Assembly (NCBI GenBank): GCA_016720065.1
Contig: JADJXY010000002.1
Location: forward strand, 447,001-511,000
Direction of reading: 5' to 3'
Length of the DNA stretch: 64,000 nucleotides
Source of the DNA: Betaproteobacteria bacterium
GTDB taxonomy: Bacteria > Pseudomonadota > Gammaproteobacteria > Burkholderiales > Rhodocyclaceae
Of this stretch, positions 8,385-16,856 are shown piece after piece (position 1 is the first letter of the stretch; each line of letters opens with the position of its first letter). The position numbers and the translations under genes are program-made. The notes under the pieces are model-generated. The model ran no database searches. It was not told where the DNA came from and saw only the letters and a list, made by a program, of their open reading frames with translations.

Positions 8385-9142
8385 TTTTGGGCGTGCAGGG
8401 TGATGACGTCGTAGGTCAGGGGGAGGCCAGTCGGCAGGCGCTGGGCTTCGTAGGCCGTCTCGAGTCGCTGCCAGGCGCCGCGGCTCATGAGGCCGTTGCG
8501 CCGCTGCTCGCCCACCTGGTTGGCGCCGATGGCCTTGATGGCGCGCAGCAGGGATTTGAGATCGGGGTAACACACCGTTTCTCTCTGGCGCTCCAGGCGT
8601 GGATTCCGGAAGCCGGCCGCTGCGGCGGCCACGGCGTCGGGACTCAGGAAGTCGAGGGTATGGCGATGGCTGTCGGCGGCGGCGAAGGCGGTGCGCAATT
8701 CGTGGAAGGTTTGCGGGCCCAGGGTGGCGACGGCGAGGTGGCCACCGCGCCAGAGCACGCGCCGGGCCTCGACCAGGGCGCGCGGCAGGTTACACCACTG
8801 CAGCGTGAGGCTGGACCAGTACAGGCCGATGCACTCGTCCGCCAGGGGCAGGTGCTCCACATCGCCGGCCAGGCGGTGGATTGCCGGGACCTCGATGTGG
8901 GCCACCATGGCCGGGGAGATGTCGAGTCCGACCAGATCGGCTGGGGGAAAGCGCTCGCGCAGCAAGTGCAGGGCGAAACCGGTACCGCAACCGGCATCGA
9001 GAATGACGCCGGGCGTCATCATGGCCGGCAGGCCGAGGGCAAGCTGCCCGCACACCCGGCGCTGCACCCGGGCGGCGCTGTCGTAGCTGGGGGCGGCCTT
9101 CTCGAAGGCGCGGCGGACCTGGGCCTTAGGCGGGTGAGTCAT
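8381..9142 (-). CDS. bioC: Malonyl-ACP O-methyltransferase
   Basis: The protein is 253 aa, class I SAM-dependent. The glycine-rich SAM site is LDAGCGTGFAL (residues 48-58), and the N-terminal AFEKAAPSYDSAARVQ is typical of BioC. It methylates malonyl-ACP to start pimelate synthesis, and BioH later removes the ester. It overlaps bioD by 4 bp and the 3' end of bioH by 17 bp, consistent with one transcript. Confidence 0.93.
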   Translation of the reverse strand: MTHPPKAQVRRAFEKAAPSYDSAARVQRRVCGQLALGLPAMMTPGVILDAGCGTGFALHLLRERFPPADLVGLDISPAMVAHIEVPAIHRLAGDVEHLPLADECIGLYWSSLTLQWCNLPRALVEARRVLWRGGHLAVATLGPQTFHELRTAFAAADSHRHTLDFLSPDAVAAAAAGFRNPRLERQRETVCYPDLKSLLRAIKAIGANQVGEQRRNGLMSRGAWQRLETAYEAQRLPTGLPLTYDVITLHAQK

Positions 9143-9848
9143 GGCAGAAGGCGTGAAGGGCGGCGCGAAAACCCTCAGGTTCGGAAAGGAAGGGCGCGTG
9201 GGCGCGGCCCGCGAAAGGGAGCAGCCGGGCTCCGGGGATCAGTTGGGCCAGAGTCCGGGCAGCGGCCAGGGGCATGAGCGGGTCGGCGGCGCCGTGCAGG
9301 AGCAGGGTGGGCGCCACGACCCGGGGGGCCAGGGGACGCAGGTCGACGTCGCGCAGCCAGGCGAGGCCGGTGGCCAGGGTGGCGGCGGCGGGGCGGGGGT
9401 CGGCCAGGGCCAGGAGTTCCCGAGTCAGGGCCTTGCCGGCGGCGTCGCCCCGGTTGAAGTTGCCGACGAAGCGGGGGAGCAGGGCGTCCACGTCGGCAGC
9501 CACGCCGGCGGTGAACTCGGCCAGGGCGTCCGTCGCCAGGGCGTCCGGCCAGCCGGGGCGCTGGACGAAGGAGGCGGTACCGGCGGCCAGGAGCAGACGG
9601 CCGACTTTCTCCGGATGCCGGGCGGCGACTGTCAGGGCCAGCATGGCGCCCAGGGACCAGCCGCACAGGGGGGTGCCGGGTGCCAGTTGCGCGGCCAGGG
9701 CGTCGGCGGCGCCAAAGAAATCTTCGACCAGCGGCTGCTTGCCATAGCCGGGCAAATCCAGGATACGGCCACCCATGGCCTCCGCCGTGGCCTGCCAGGG
9801 GCCACGCCCCAGGCACCAGCCGGGGAGGAAGACGAGTCCTGCGCTCAT
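9126..9848 (-). CDS. bioH: Pimeloyl-ACP methyl ester carboxylesterase
   Basis: The protein is 240 aa from the ATG overlapping the bioF stop. It is an alpha/beta hydrolase with nucleophile S65 in GWSLG, acid D189 in HGAADP and H217 in GRAHAPF. BioH hydrolyses pimeloyl-ACP methyl ester to free the chain from the BioC methyl cap. Its place between bioF and bioC supports the name over a generic hydrolase. Confidence 0.93.
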   Translation of the reverse strand: MSAGLVFLPGWCLGRGPWQATAEAMGGRILDLPGYGKQPLVEDFFGAADALAAQLAPGTPLCGWSLGAMLALTVAARHPEKVGRLLLAAGTASFVQRPGWPDALATDALAEFTAGVAADVDALLPRFVGNFNRGDAAGKALTRELLALADPRPAAATLATGLAWLRDVDLRPLAPRVVAPTLLLHGAADPLMPLAAARTLAQLIPGARLLPFAGRAHAPFLSEPEGFRAALHAFCHDSPA

Positions 9849-11020
9849 GCCAGTTCTTTGAGGGCGACGACCAGGCGGTCGATGTCGTCGGCGCCGTGGG
9901 CGGCGGAAACCGAGATGCGCAGCCGCGCCGTGCCCCTGGGGACCGTCGGCGGACGGATGGCCGGCACCCACAGGCCGCGCTCCCACAGGGTCTGGGCGAG
10001 GTCGAGGGCCGCCTGATTTTCGCCCACCACCAGGGGCTGGATGGCGGTCATGGACGGCAACAGGTGCCAGGGCAGACCGGCCAGGCCGTCCCGCAGGCGG
10101 CCGATGAGCGAGAGCAGGCGCTGGCGCCGGGTCGGGTCGCTGGCGATGAGGTCGACGCTCTTGTAGAGGGCGAAGGCGACGGCCGGCGGGGCGGCGGTGG
10201 TGAAGATGTAGCTGCGGGCCTTCTGCAGTAGGTACTGAATCACGGTTTCCGAAGCGGCGACGAAGGCGCCGGCCACGCCGGCCGCCTTGCCCAGGGTACC
10301 CATGAGGATCAGCCGGGGATGGAAGCCAATGCCGAAGTGGCCGAGGCTGCCTTCCCCCCGGGGGCCGAGGACGCCGAAGCCGTGGGCGTCATCCACGATC
10401 AGCCAGGCGTCGAAGCGTTCGGCCAGGTCGAGGAGCAGGGGGAGGGGGGCGAGGTCGCCGTCCATGCTGAACACGGCGTCGGTGACGATGATCTTGGTCG
10501 TCGCGTCACTGGCCGCCAGGAGCCGCTCCAGGGCCGCCACGTCCTTGTGCGGGTAGCGTAGGGTATCGGCGCCCTGGGCCTTGGCCAGTTGTGCCGCGTC
10601 GATGAGGGAGGCGTGGTTGAGCTTGTCCGCGAAGACCGCGGCGCCACGGCCGGCCAGGGTCGGCACGACGGCCAGGTTGGCCAGGTAGCCGGTGGAGAAG
10701 GTCAGCGCCTTGGGGAACCCAAGGAATTCGGCCAGTTTGGCCTCCAGCGCCTCATGGGGGACCGTGTGGCCGCTGACCAGATGGGAAGCGCCGCTGCCGG
10801 CGCCCCATTGGCGCACGCCCTCGGCGAAGGCGGCGGCGACGGCCGGATCGTTGGCCAGCCCGAGGTAGTCGTTGCTGGCGAAGGCAAGCATCTCGCGGCC
10901 GTCGACGCGAACGTGCGGACTGCAGGGGGAGGTCACCAGCCGGCGGCGGCGGCTGAGGCCGGTGGCGACGATATCCTCCAGTTCGTCCTCTAGGCGGGAA
11001 ATCAGCGCGGAGCGGGTCAA
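9845..11020 (-). CDS. bioF: 8-amino-7-oxononanoate synthase
   Basis: The protein is 391 aa and a fold-type I PLP enzyme. FASNDYLGLA is near the start, IVDDAHGFGVLG at 208-219, and the PLP lysine is K245 in GTLGKAAG. It condenses pimeloyl-ACP with alanine. Its ATG overlaps the stop of the upstream ParE-like toxin by 4 bp, so bioF translation may be coupled to a toxin gene. That is unusual for a biotin operon. Confidence 0.96.
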   Translation of the reverse strand: MTRSALISRLEDELEDIVATGLSRRRRLVTSPCSPHVRVDGREMLAFASNDYLGLANDPAVAAAFAEGVRQWGAGSGASHLVSGHTVPHEALEAKLAEFLGFPKALTFSTGYLANLAVVPTLAGRGAAVFADKLNHASLIDAAQLAKAQGADTLRYPHKDVAALERLLAASDATTKIIVTDAVFSMDGDLAPLPLLLDLAERFDAWLIVDDAHGFGVLGPRGEGSLGHFGIGFHPRLILMGTLGKAAGVAGAFVAASETVIQYLLQKARSYIFTTAAPPAVAFALYKSVDLIASDPTRRQRLLSLIGRLRDGLAGLPWHLLPSMTAIQPLVVGENQAALDLAQTLWERGLWVPAIRPPTVPRGTARLRISVSAAHGADDIDRLVVALKELA

Positions 11021-11346
11021 GGGTTGTCGTCCTCATGTAGCCAGGAGGGAATGTGGCGTTTGCCATGGAGCACACGCCACACGTCGATGGAGTCGGTGTT
11101 CTCGACGTAGAACACGACGTAAGGGTAGCGGGCCAGCGGCCATGAACGGAGCCCGGGAAGGCTCAATTCATGGGCGTACCGGGGCGATCCCGCGGCCGGA
11201 TGTAGGCGGATGTGAGCAAAGGCTTGTTCCAGGGCATCGATGAAGCCCAGGGCGGCCTGTGCGGCGCCTTCGCTCAAGAAATGGTCCAGCGCTTCGTCGA
11301 TATCCCGATTGGCCAGTTCGCGCGGGATGACGGGTTTGGCGTTCAC
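11017..11346 (-). CDS. ParE/RelE-family toxin
   Basis: The protein is 109 aa. The RelE/ParE fold pattern is visible: an N-terminal helix pair (IDEALDHFLSEG and FIDALEQAFAHIRLHP), GSPRYAHEL, RYPYVVFYV and VWRVLHGKRHIP. Such toxins inhibit gyrase or cleave mRNA. The start overlaps the antitoxin stop by 4 bp and its stop overlaps bioF by 4 bp. The pair therefore sits inside the biotin gene run rather than beside it. Confidence 0.88.
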   Translation of the reverse strand: MNAKPVIPRELANRDIDEALDHFLSEGAAQAALGFIDALEQAFAHIRLHPAAGSPRYAHELSLPGLRSWPLARYPYVVFYVENTDSIDVWRVLHGKRHIPSWLHEDDNP

Positions 11347-11582
11347 TTCCCGGCGCGCTGCCTGACGCGGCCGCGCAAGCCGGAAAAATAGGCGGTGGTG
11401 ACCGGCGCTGCGGGAGCTGACACGGCACCGGCGAGGAGCAGGTTGCGCAGGTCAAGACGCTCCTGATCCTTGCGAATCAGCTCGCGCACGTACTCGCTGC
11501 AGGTGCCGTAGCCGCGCTGGGCAACCTGGTCGTCCACGAAGGACTTCAGGGAGTCAGGCAGGGAAATGTTCATGGTACTCAT
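11343..11582 (-). CDS. ParD/CopG-family antitoxin
   Basis: The protein is 79 aa with a ribbon-helix-helix N-terminus (MSTMNISLPDSLKSFVDDQV and YVRELIRKDQ). The C-terminal tail probably wraps the toxin. It is the first gene of the pair, and 63 bp separate it from the left end of the 170-bp inverted-repeat element. Antitoxins of this family usually repress their own promoter, which would lie in 11583-11645. Confidence 0.88.
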   Translation of the reverse strand: MSTMNISLPDSLKSFVDDQVAQRGYGTCSEYVRELIRKDQERLDLRNLLLAGAVSAPAAPVTTAYFSGLRGRVRQRAGK

Positions 11583-11645
11583 GGCCCTATCCTAGAAGGC
11601 TTGGCAAAATTTGGCAAGATCGCCCACGGCAAGTATCTGGCCTGC

Positions 11646-11815
11646 CCTAGTAGTCAGTCAGATAGGTTTGCGTCGATGCCGAGGCGCGCATCCGCGCCCC
11701 GATCGCGCGAAGCGAACCGCAGCCATAGCCGAAGCTATGGCGAGGATGAGCGACAAAGCGAGCGGGGATGCGGGGCGTGCCGAACATAGCTGAACCTGTC
11801 TGACTGACTACTAGG
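11646..11815. mobile_element. 170-bp MITE-like element with terminal inverted repeats
   Basis: The two ends are 23-bp inverted repeats with one mismatch: CCTAGTAGTCAGTCAGA then T or C then AGGTT, at 11646-11668 and 11793-11815. The inside folds further around GCCATAGC-cgaa-GCTATGG near 11734-11754. There is no coding sequence. The right end supplies the TAG stop codon of bioA (11811-11813). It looks like a non-autonomous transposable element or a large regulatory hairpin between bioA and the toxin-antitoxin pair. No target duplication could be defined with certainty. Confidence 0.7.
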
Positions 11816-13163
11816 CGGCCAGCGCGGCGCTCAGCGCACCGGCCACGGCGCCGGCCAGATGGGCGATTTCGGTCTCGCCCACGACATACGGCGGCATGAC
11901 GTAGATCGTGTTGCCGATGGGCCGTACCAGGGCTTCGCGGTCCAGGGCGGCGCGGTAGAAGCGGCGGGAGAACCAGGGGTCCGGGGTATCCACGTCGAAG
12001 GCCAGGATCATGCCGCGCTGGCGCAGGTGGCGAACATTCTCGTGATTGGCCAGGGGGGCGAAGGCCGTGCCCAGTTGCGCGGCGCGGTGGCGGTTGGCGG
12101 CGAGCACGTCGTCTGCGGCAAAGATGTCCAGGGTGGCCAGCGCCGCGCGGCAGGCCAGGGGGTTGCCGGTGTAGGAATGGGAATGGAGGAAGCCCCGGGC
12201 CACCGAACCGTCGAGGAAGGCGCCGTAAATGGCGTCGCTGGACAGCACCACCGAAAGCGGCAGGGTGCCGCCGGAAATGCCCTTGGACAGGCACAGCAGG
12301 TCGGGGCGGACGTCAGCCTGTTCATGGGCGAAGAAGCTGCCGGTACGGCCGCAGCCGACGGCGATTTCGTCGCAGATGAGATGGACCTCGTAGCGGTCGC
12401 AGAGGGCACGGGCCAGACGCAGATATTCCGGGTCGTACATGGCCATGCCGGCGGCGCCCTGGACCAGGGGTTCGACGATGAGGGCGGCGATGCGCTCGCC
12501 GTGGGTCTCCAGATGGGCCTCCAGGGCGGCGGCGGCGCGGCGGGCGACGGCGGCGGGGGATTCGCCGGGTTCGGTCTGGCGGAAATCGGGCGACGGGACG
12601 ACGGTGGCAGCCCGCACCAGCGGCGCGTAAGCGTCCCTGAACAGGGCGACGTCGGTGACCGCCAGGGCGCCGACGGTCTCGCCGTGGTAGCTGCCGGCGA
12701 GACAGAGGAATTCCCGCTTTTCGGGCTGGCCGACGTTCTGCCAGTAATGAAAGCTCATCTTGAGGGCGATCTCGGTGGCCGAGGCGCCGTCGGAGGCGTA
12801 GAAGGCGTGGCCCAGATGGCCTCCGGTCAGGGCGGCCAGGCGCTCCGAGAGTTCCACCACCGGCTGGTGGGTGAAGCCGGCGAGCATGACGTGGTCCAGT
12901 GTTTCGAGCTGCGCCCTCAATGCCGCGTTGATGCGCGGGTTGGCGTGGCCGAAGAGATTGGTCCACCAGGAACTGATGCCGTCCAGGTAGCGCCGTCCCT
13001 CGAAGTCATGGAGCCAGGGGCCGTCACCCCGGGCGATGGGGATCAGGGGCAGGTAGCCCGGCGCCAGTGGCCGGGCATGGTGCTGCATCTGGGTGCACGG
13101 GTGCCAGACGGCGGCCTGGCTGCGGGCCAGCCAGTCGGCGTTGGCGCCGGGGCTTGGGGGCAC
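11811..13163 (-). CDS. bioA: Adenosylmethionine-8-amino-7-oxononanoate aminotransferase
   Basis: The protein is 450 aa and a class III aminotransferase. WHPCTQM near the start and GISSWWTN at 62-69 are BioA hallmarks. D265 and K294 (in LSKGISGGTLPL) bind PLP. It uses SAM to aminate KAPA to DAPA. The start GTG abuts the DUF2863 stop (TGAGTG). The stop TAG lies within the terminal repeat of the MITE-like element, so the last residues may have been changed by insertion. The catalytic body is intact. Confidence 0.95.
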   Translation of the reverse strand: MPPSPGANADWLARSQAAVWHPCTQMQHHARPLAPGYLPLIPIARGDGPWLHDFEGRRYLDGISSWWTNLFGHANPRINAALRAQLETLDHVMLAGFTHQPVVELSERLAALTGGHLGHAFYASDGASATEIALKMSFHYWQNVGQPEKREFLCLAGSYHGETVGALAVTDVALFRDAYAPLVRAATVVPSPDFRQTEPGESPAAVARRAAAALEAHLETHGERIAALIVEPLVQGAAGMAMYDPEYLRLARALCDRYEVHLICDEIAVGCGRTGSFFAHEQADVRPDLLCLSKGISGGTLPLSVVLSSDAIYGAFLDGSVARGFLHSHSYTGNPLACRAALATLDIFAADDVLAANRHRAAQLGTAFAPLANHENVRHLRQRGMILAFDVDTPDPWFSRRFYRAALDREALVRPIGNTIYVMPPYVVGETEIAHLAGAVAGALSAALAA

Positions 13164-14336
13164 TCAGTGCAGAACCTGGGAAGGGGTGGCGGGTTGGTCC
13201 GGCATTTCCGCATGCACCAGATCCCCCTCGGGATTGGGGTACATGGGGGCGCCGCAGTCGTCGCAGAATTCCATGGGGAAGCGATGATCGTGGATCACCA
13301 CGTCCTTGACGCCGCATTCGCGCAGCACGGTCTCGATCTCGCTCTGGGCCTCGCTGGCTTCGTCCTCGGCGCCCAGCAGGGGCCACACGACGCCGTGCCA
13401 GATGTCGTCCTTGTCCCGCGGGCCGAAGCCGATGCGGAATTCCTCCAGGCGGCGGTCGTAGCAGGGGCCTACGACGGCCCGCAGGTCGGCGGGTGTGATG
13501 CTCTGCACGGTTTGCAGGAAGGCCACCGAGGCCTTGACCGAATAGGGCCGGGACGCCCGGTCGGCCTGGCGGCAGGCGGAGTGATAGGCGTCGGCCAGGA
13601 GCGGCTGCCAGGCGCAGCCGGTGAGCAGGGGTTCCAGGCTGGGGCTGCCCTGGCGGATCCATTCCTTGAGGGCGGCTTCCTTGTTGCCGTCCTTCTCGTT
13701 CCAGCGGAACACCGGGCGGCCGGCGGGGAGCACCACCGCGCCCACCAGGTAGCGCACGTCGGACAGGAAGCGGTTGGTTTCCGCCAGATTGGCGGTGTCG
13801 ATGGTCAGCGCCTTGCCGGCCAGGGCGGCGAGGCCCAGTTCCCGGGTGAGTTGCCAGGTATCGCAGAAGCTGCGGGGGAGCTGGTCGGGGCTGAAGAGGT
13901 AATCGGCCAGGGCGACGCGGGTGTCACTGGCGAAGACGTGGGCGCCGAGTTGCACGGCCACCGTTTCGACCGTGCTGCGGGGCAGGGTGCCGGAGGGAAT
14001 GGAAAAGCGCGACCAGGCCAGGATGGGGGCGGCGAAGAGCTGTACTTCGAAATCCTGTCCGCCCGAATCGAGGCGCGTCGTTTCGGCGCGGGACTCGACC
14101 ATGTCGGCCAGTTCGTCGTGGGCCCGGGGGTTCAACTCGAAAAGGCGGTCCAGGGCGCCATTCAGGTCATCTTCTGAACCATGCTTGAGGAGGCTGTCCA
14201 CCAGGTCCGCCAACTGGCGCTCCCAGAAGGCATCCTCCAGTTTGCCGCCCGAATCGGAAAGGCCGGTGGCCAGGCGTTGTAACTCGGCTGCATCGCGGGA
14301 GATGCGGTCGCGGGAACCGAAGCGGGTGCGTTTCAT
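13164..14336 (-). CDS. DUF2863 family protein
   Basis: The protein is 390 aa and cytoplasmic, with no signal or membrane segment. I recognise it as a betaproteobacterial DUF2863 protein by its overall pattern: an N-terminal MKRTRFGSRDRISRDA, a C-terminal FCDDCGAPMYPNPEGD with a CxxC pair, and length near 400. No function is known. It directly abuts bioA and may lead the bio transcript. Its divergent neighbour is yaaA. Confidence 0.65.
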   Translation of the reverse strand: MKRTRFGSRDRISRDAAELQRLATGLSDSGGKLEDAFWERQLADLVDSLLKHGSEDDLNGALDRLFELNPRAHDELADMVESRAETTRLDSGGQDFEVQLFAAPILAWSRFSIPSGTLPRSTVETVAVQLGAHVFASDTRVALADYLFSPDQLPRSFCDTWQLTRELGLAALAGKALTIDTANLAETNRFLSDVRYLVGAVVLPAGRPVFRWNEKDGNKEAALKEWIRQGSPSLEPLLTGCAWQPLLADAYHSACRQADRASRPYSVKASVAFLQTVQSITPADLRAVVGPCYDRRLEEFRIGFGPRDKDDIWHGVVWPLLGAEDEASEAQSEIETVLRECGVKDVVIHDHRFPMEFCDDCGAPMYPNPEGDLVHAEMPDQPATPSQVLH

Positions 14337-14379
14337 GGGGGGACTCGGGGAGGATAACGCCGCGATTTTACCAAGCCGC

Positions 14380-14385
14380 TACAAT
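14380..14385 (+). promoter_or_regulatory. -10 box (TACAAT) for yaaA
   Basis: TACAAT lies 28 bp before the yaaA ATG in the short divergent gap with the DUF2863 gene. Confidence 0.45.
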
Positions 14386-14413
14386 CGGCGGGCCGCGATT
14401 CGACCGGAAGACC

Positions 14414-15166
14414 ATGCGCATCGTCCTATCCCCCGCAAAATCCCTGGATTTCACCACCCCGCCCACCGTTTCGGACCACAGCCAGCCTGCCTTCCTCAAC
14501 GAAGCCCGGCAGCTGGTGGCCGAGCTGCGCCGGCGCTCCCCGGCCGAAATCGCAGCCCTGATGGGCATTTCGGACAAACTCGCCCTGCTCAATTACAACC
14601 GTTTCGCCGAGTGGAGCCCGCCTTTTGCACCTCACAACGCCAAACAGGCGGTTCTCGCCTTCGACGGCGACGTCTACGACGGCCTTGCCGCGCCGACGCT
14701 TTCCGCCGCCGACCTGGCCTTCGCCCAGGAACACCTGCGTATCCTGTCCGGCCTCTACGGCTGGTTGCGCCCCCTGGACCTGATCCAGCCCTACCGGCTG
14801 GAAATGGGCACCCGGCTGCCCAACCGGCGCGGCCGCGACCTCTATGCCTTCTGGGGCGACCGCCTGGCCAAGGCGGCCCGGCGGGAAGGGGCAGGGGGCG
14901 TTCTGGTGAATCTCGCCTCGGAAGAGTATTTCAAGGCCCTGGCCGGCGGAATCAAGGGGCGGGTGGTGCAGCCGGTCTTCGAGGACTGGAACGGGGGCCG
15001 CTACCGCATCGTCAGTTTCTTCGCCAAGCGCGCCCGGGGCCTCATGGCCCGCTACGCCATCCTGAATCGCCTGACGGCGCCGGAAGGCCTGCAGGACTTC
15101 GACCTCGACGGCTACGCCTACGTCCCCGCCGTCTCCGACCGCGACCGCTGGGTCTTCCGCCGGTGA
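14414..15166 (+). CDS. yaaA: Peroxide stress protein YaaA
   Basis: The protein is 250 aa, with the YaaA/DUF328 pattern throughout: MRIVLSPAKSLDF at the start, FDGDVYDGL, LSGLYGWLRPLDLIQPYRLEMG and VNLASEEYFKA. In E. coli YaaA lowers free iron during peroxide stress and binds DNA. Here it is a single gene with its own -10 box. Confidence 0.95.
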   Translation: MRIVLSPAKSLDFTTPPTVSDHSQPAFLNEARQLVAELRRRSPAEIAALMGISDKLALLNYNRFAEWSPPFAPHNAKQAVLAFDGDVYDGLAAPTLSAADLAFAQEHLRILSGLYGWLRPLDLIQPYRLEMGTRLPNRRGRDLYAFWGDRLAKAARREGAGGVLVNLASEEYFKALAGGIKGRVVQPVFEDWNGGRYRIVSFFAKRARGLMARYAILNRLTAPEGLQDFDLDGYAYVPAVSDRDRWVFRR

Positions 15167-15295
15167 TTTGTCGGCAGCTTCCGTCTATGATGCGTTTATA
15201 GAGCAGTCGCGACGGCGGCCGGCCTGGTGGAGGAACTTCAGGCCGGGGGGGCGCCGGCCGGCCTGCTTCAGTTCTCGATCTTCCAGGAGTCCATC

Positions 15296-15640
15296 ATGCG
15301 CCGCTCTTCCCTCGTCCTTGCCCTTGCCGCCGCGCTTTGCGCCGGAGGCGCCAGCGCCCAGTACCAGGCCCAGCAGACCCCGCCCGGGCTCTACCCCTAC
15401 CAGAAGAACCAGCTTCCCCCGGGGGGCTACTACGACAATGCCCCGGGAATCCCCACCAGCGGCATCGAGCAGGGTAGACAACTGGAATCGAATCAGCCCC
15501 AGAACCAGCGCAGCGGCCCCACCGTCTATCACCGCAACTACGACCGCAAGGGCAGTACCACGGTCATCACTGGTCCCAACGGCACGACCGTGTGCACGGA
15601 TTCCTACGGCAAGCGGAGCACTACGGGCGTCTGCTTCTGA
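15296..15640 (+). CDS. Small secreted protein of unknown function
   Basis: The protein is 114 aa from ATG 15296, after CCAGGAG. It has a signal peptide (MRRSSLVLALAAALCAGGASA) and a Gln/Pro/Tyr-rich mature part with NGTTVCTDSYG and a terminal Cys two residues from the end, so one disulfide is possible. It is probably periplasmic. I recognise no family. Confidence 0.65.
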   Translation: MRRSSLVLALAAALCAGGASAQYQAQQTPPGLYPYQKNQLPPGGYYDNAPGIPTSGIEQGRQLESNQPQNQRSGPTVYHRNYDRKGSTTVITGPNGTTVCTDSYGKRSTTGVCF

Positions 15641-15720
15641 GGTTGGAAAGCCGCCGTATGGCCCGGCTTCTCCGGATGCAGTTGGGTTTGCTGAACCGCT
15701 GCTTTCCGCCTTGAGGGCGT

Positions 15721-16192
15721 GTGACTTTCTCTTGTCTCGCCAAGAGAAAGTCACCAAAGAGAAGGCGACCCCAGGGTCGACGCCGGGCTGCGCCCGGTCC
15801 CTTGCGCTACTCGGGCTCCCGGGCGGGTCGCTAAACTCGCCTGCGGCTCAGACAACGCGACCCGAAGGCCCCCGGAAGCCCTGCGTTGCTCAGCGTCTTC
15901 CATGGGGGGAGGGGCGTCCGGAACCGGACAGGTGTGCGGCTGCTCCAGTCCGGAGTGTGCGAGAGAACCGAATAGACCATTCAGCCCGTCCGCTTCTGGG
16001 CCCCTTGAGAGGAGCCGAGCAACGCAGGGGGCTTGGGGGAAGTCGGCTCGCGTTGTCTGAGCCCCCGCAGGGGGCGAGTTTAGCGAGACGCCCAAGGCCC
16101 CGAGTAGCGCAGGGAAGCCCCCAACGGGGGCTTCCGACCCAGGGGTGGCTTCTTCTTTGGCTACTTTCTTCTTGCCACCAAGAAGAAAGTAC
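15721..16192. repeat. 472-bp palindromic intergenic repeat
   Basis: This fills most of the gap between 15641 and 16281. The outer ends are short hairpins (GTGACTTTCTCTTG...CAAGAGAAAGTCAC at 15721-15754 and TACTTTCTTCTTG...CAAGAAGAAAGTA near 16162-16191). Inner blocks on the left (CTACTCGG, CTAAACTCGCC, CTCAGACAACGCG, GCGTTGCTC) reappear as reverse complements on the right, in mirror order. Long frames through it have no protein-like character. It resembles the dispersed palindromic repeats often mis-annotated as genes in betaproteobacteria. Confidence 0.75.
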
Positions 16193-16281
16193 GCCCGCGC
16201 CTCCAGCGCGGAAACCATGGGTTCGGAAAAGCGGAAAGACCGGGGAGCGCCGATGAACGGCAAGGGCTCAAAAAATGGCCT

Positions 16282-16836
16282 TTACCTAAATTCCGTTTCC
16301 GCTTCTCGCATGCCTTTTGTATATTTATCGCCGCTGCGCTCCGCCTGCCTCATACTCGTACAGCCCGCTACGATTGCTTCACAGCTTCTAAGCCGCTCCA
16401 CCGCCCCCACCGGGGTGACGATGGCAAAAGCAAGGCCCTGCCGGCCCTTGAGGCCGAGCAGGGCCTTGTCCTTGCTGACCAGCAAGTCGGCGCCGCCCCG
16501 GGCGGCCAGTTCCAGGAAGATCTGATCGTCGGCGTCCCGGCAGCGCGGCAGACGCGGCGCTTCTCCCGGGGCCAGGTGCTCGGTGGCGGCCCGATAGCTT
16601 GCCAGCAGGGCGTCTTGGGCGGTGGAAGCCAGGGCGAATTCCGGGTAGGCGATGACCCGCTCCAGTTCCCCCAGGGTGCGGGCGTCGGCCAGAAAGACGG
16701 CTTCGCCCCGGGCCTGCGCCCTGCCCAGGGGAAGGGCGGCGGGGTCGTGGAAGTGGAGCAGGTCGAGGACCACGTTGGTATCGAGGACGAGGCGCACGGC
16801 TTCGGACTCCCGGGGCGGGGCGGTAGAATCGCCCAT
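16282..16836 (-). CDS. PIN-domain putative toxin
   Basis: The protein is 184 aa from ATG 16836. A GTG at 16797, directly before VRLVLDTNVVLDLL, is an equally possible start, and an upstream start at 16863 cannot be excluded. The PIN acidic residues appear in VLDTNVVLD, RDADDQIFLELA and LLVSKDKALLG, as in the COG1569 group of putative VapC-like RNases. No antitoxin gene is adjacent, so it may be solitary or act in trans. It diverges from dusC, and the promoter of dusC lies within its first codons. Confidence 0.72.
   Translation of the reverse strand: MGDSTAPPRESEAVRLVLDTNVVLDLLHFHDPAALPLGRAQARGEAVFLADARTLGELERVIAYPEFALASTAQDALLASYRAATEHLAPGEAPRLPRCRDADDQIFLELAARGGADLLVSKDKALLGLKGRQGLAFAIVTPVGAVERLRSCEAIVAGCTSMRQAERSGDKYTKGMREAETEFR
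16824..16829 (+). promoter_or_regulatory. -10 box (TAGAAT) for dusC
   Basis: TAGAAT lies 27 bp before the dusC GTG and overlaps the 5' end of the divergent PIN gene. Confidence 0.45.
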
Positions 16837-16856
16837 TTTCCCGAGAGCCCCGTCCC

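Noticed and set aside
11859..14177. A 772-codon open frame antisense to bioA and the DUF2863 gene
   Set aside because: It spans two real genes and their junction on the opposite strand, has no ribosome-binding site and no protein-like pattern.
15727..16263. Long reading frames in both directions between the secreted protein and PIN genes
   Set aside because: They run through the palindromic repeat, lack starts with ribosome-binding sites and code low-complexity text.
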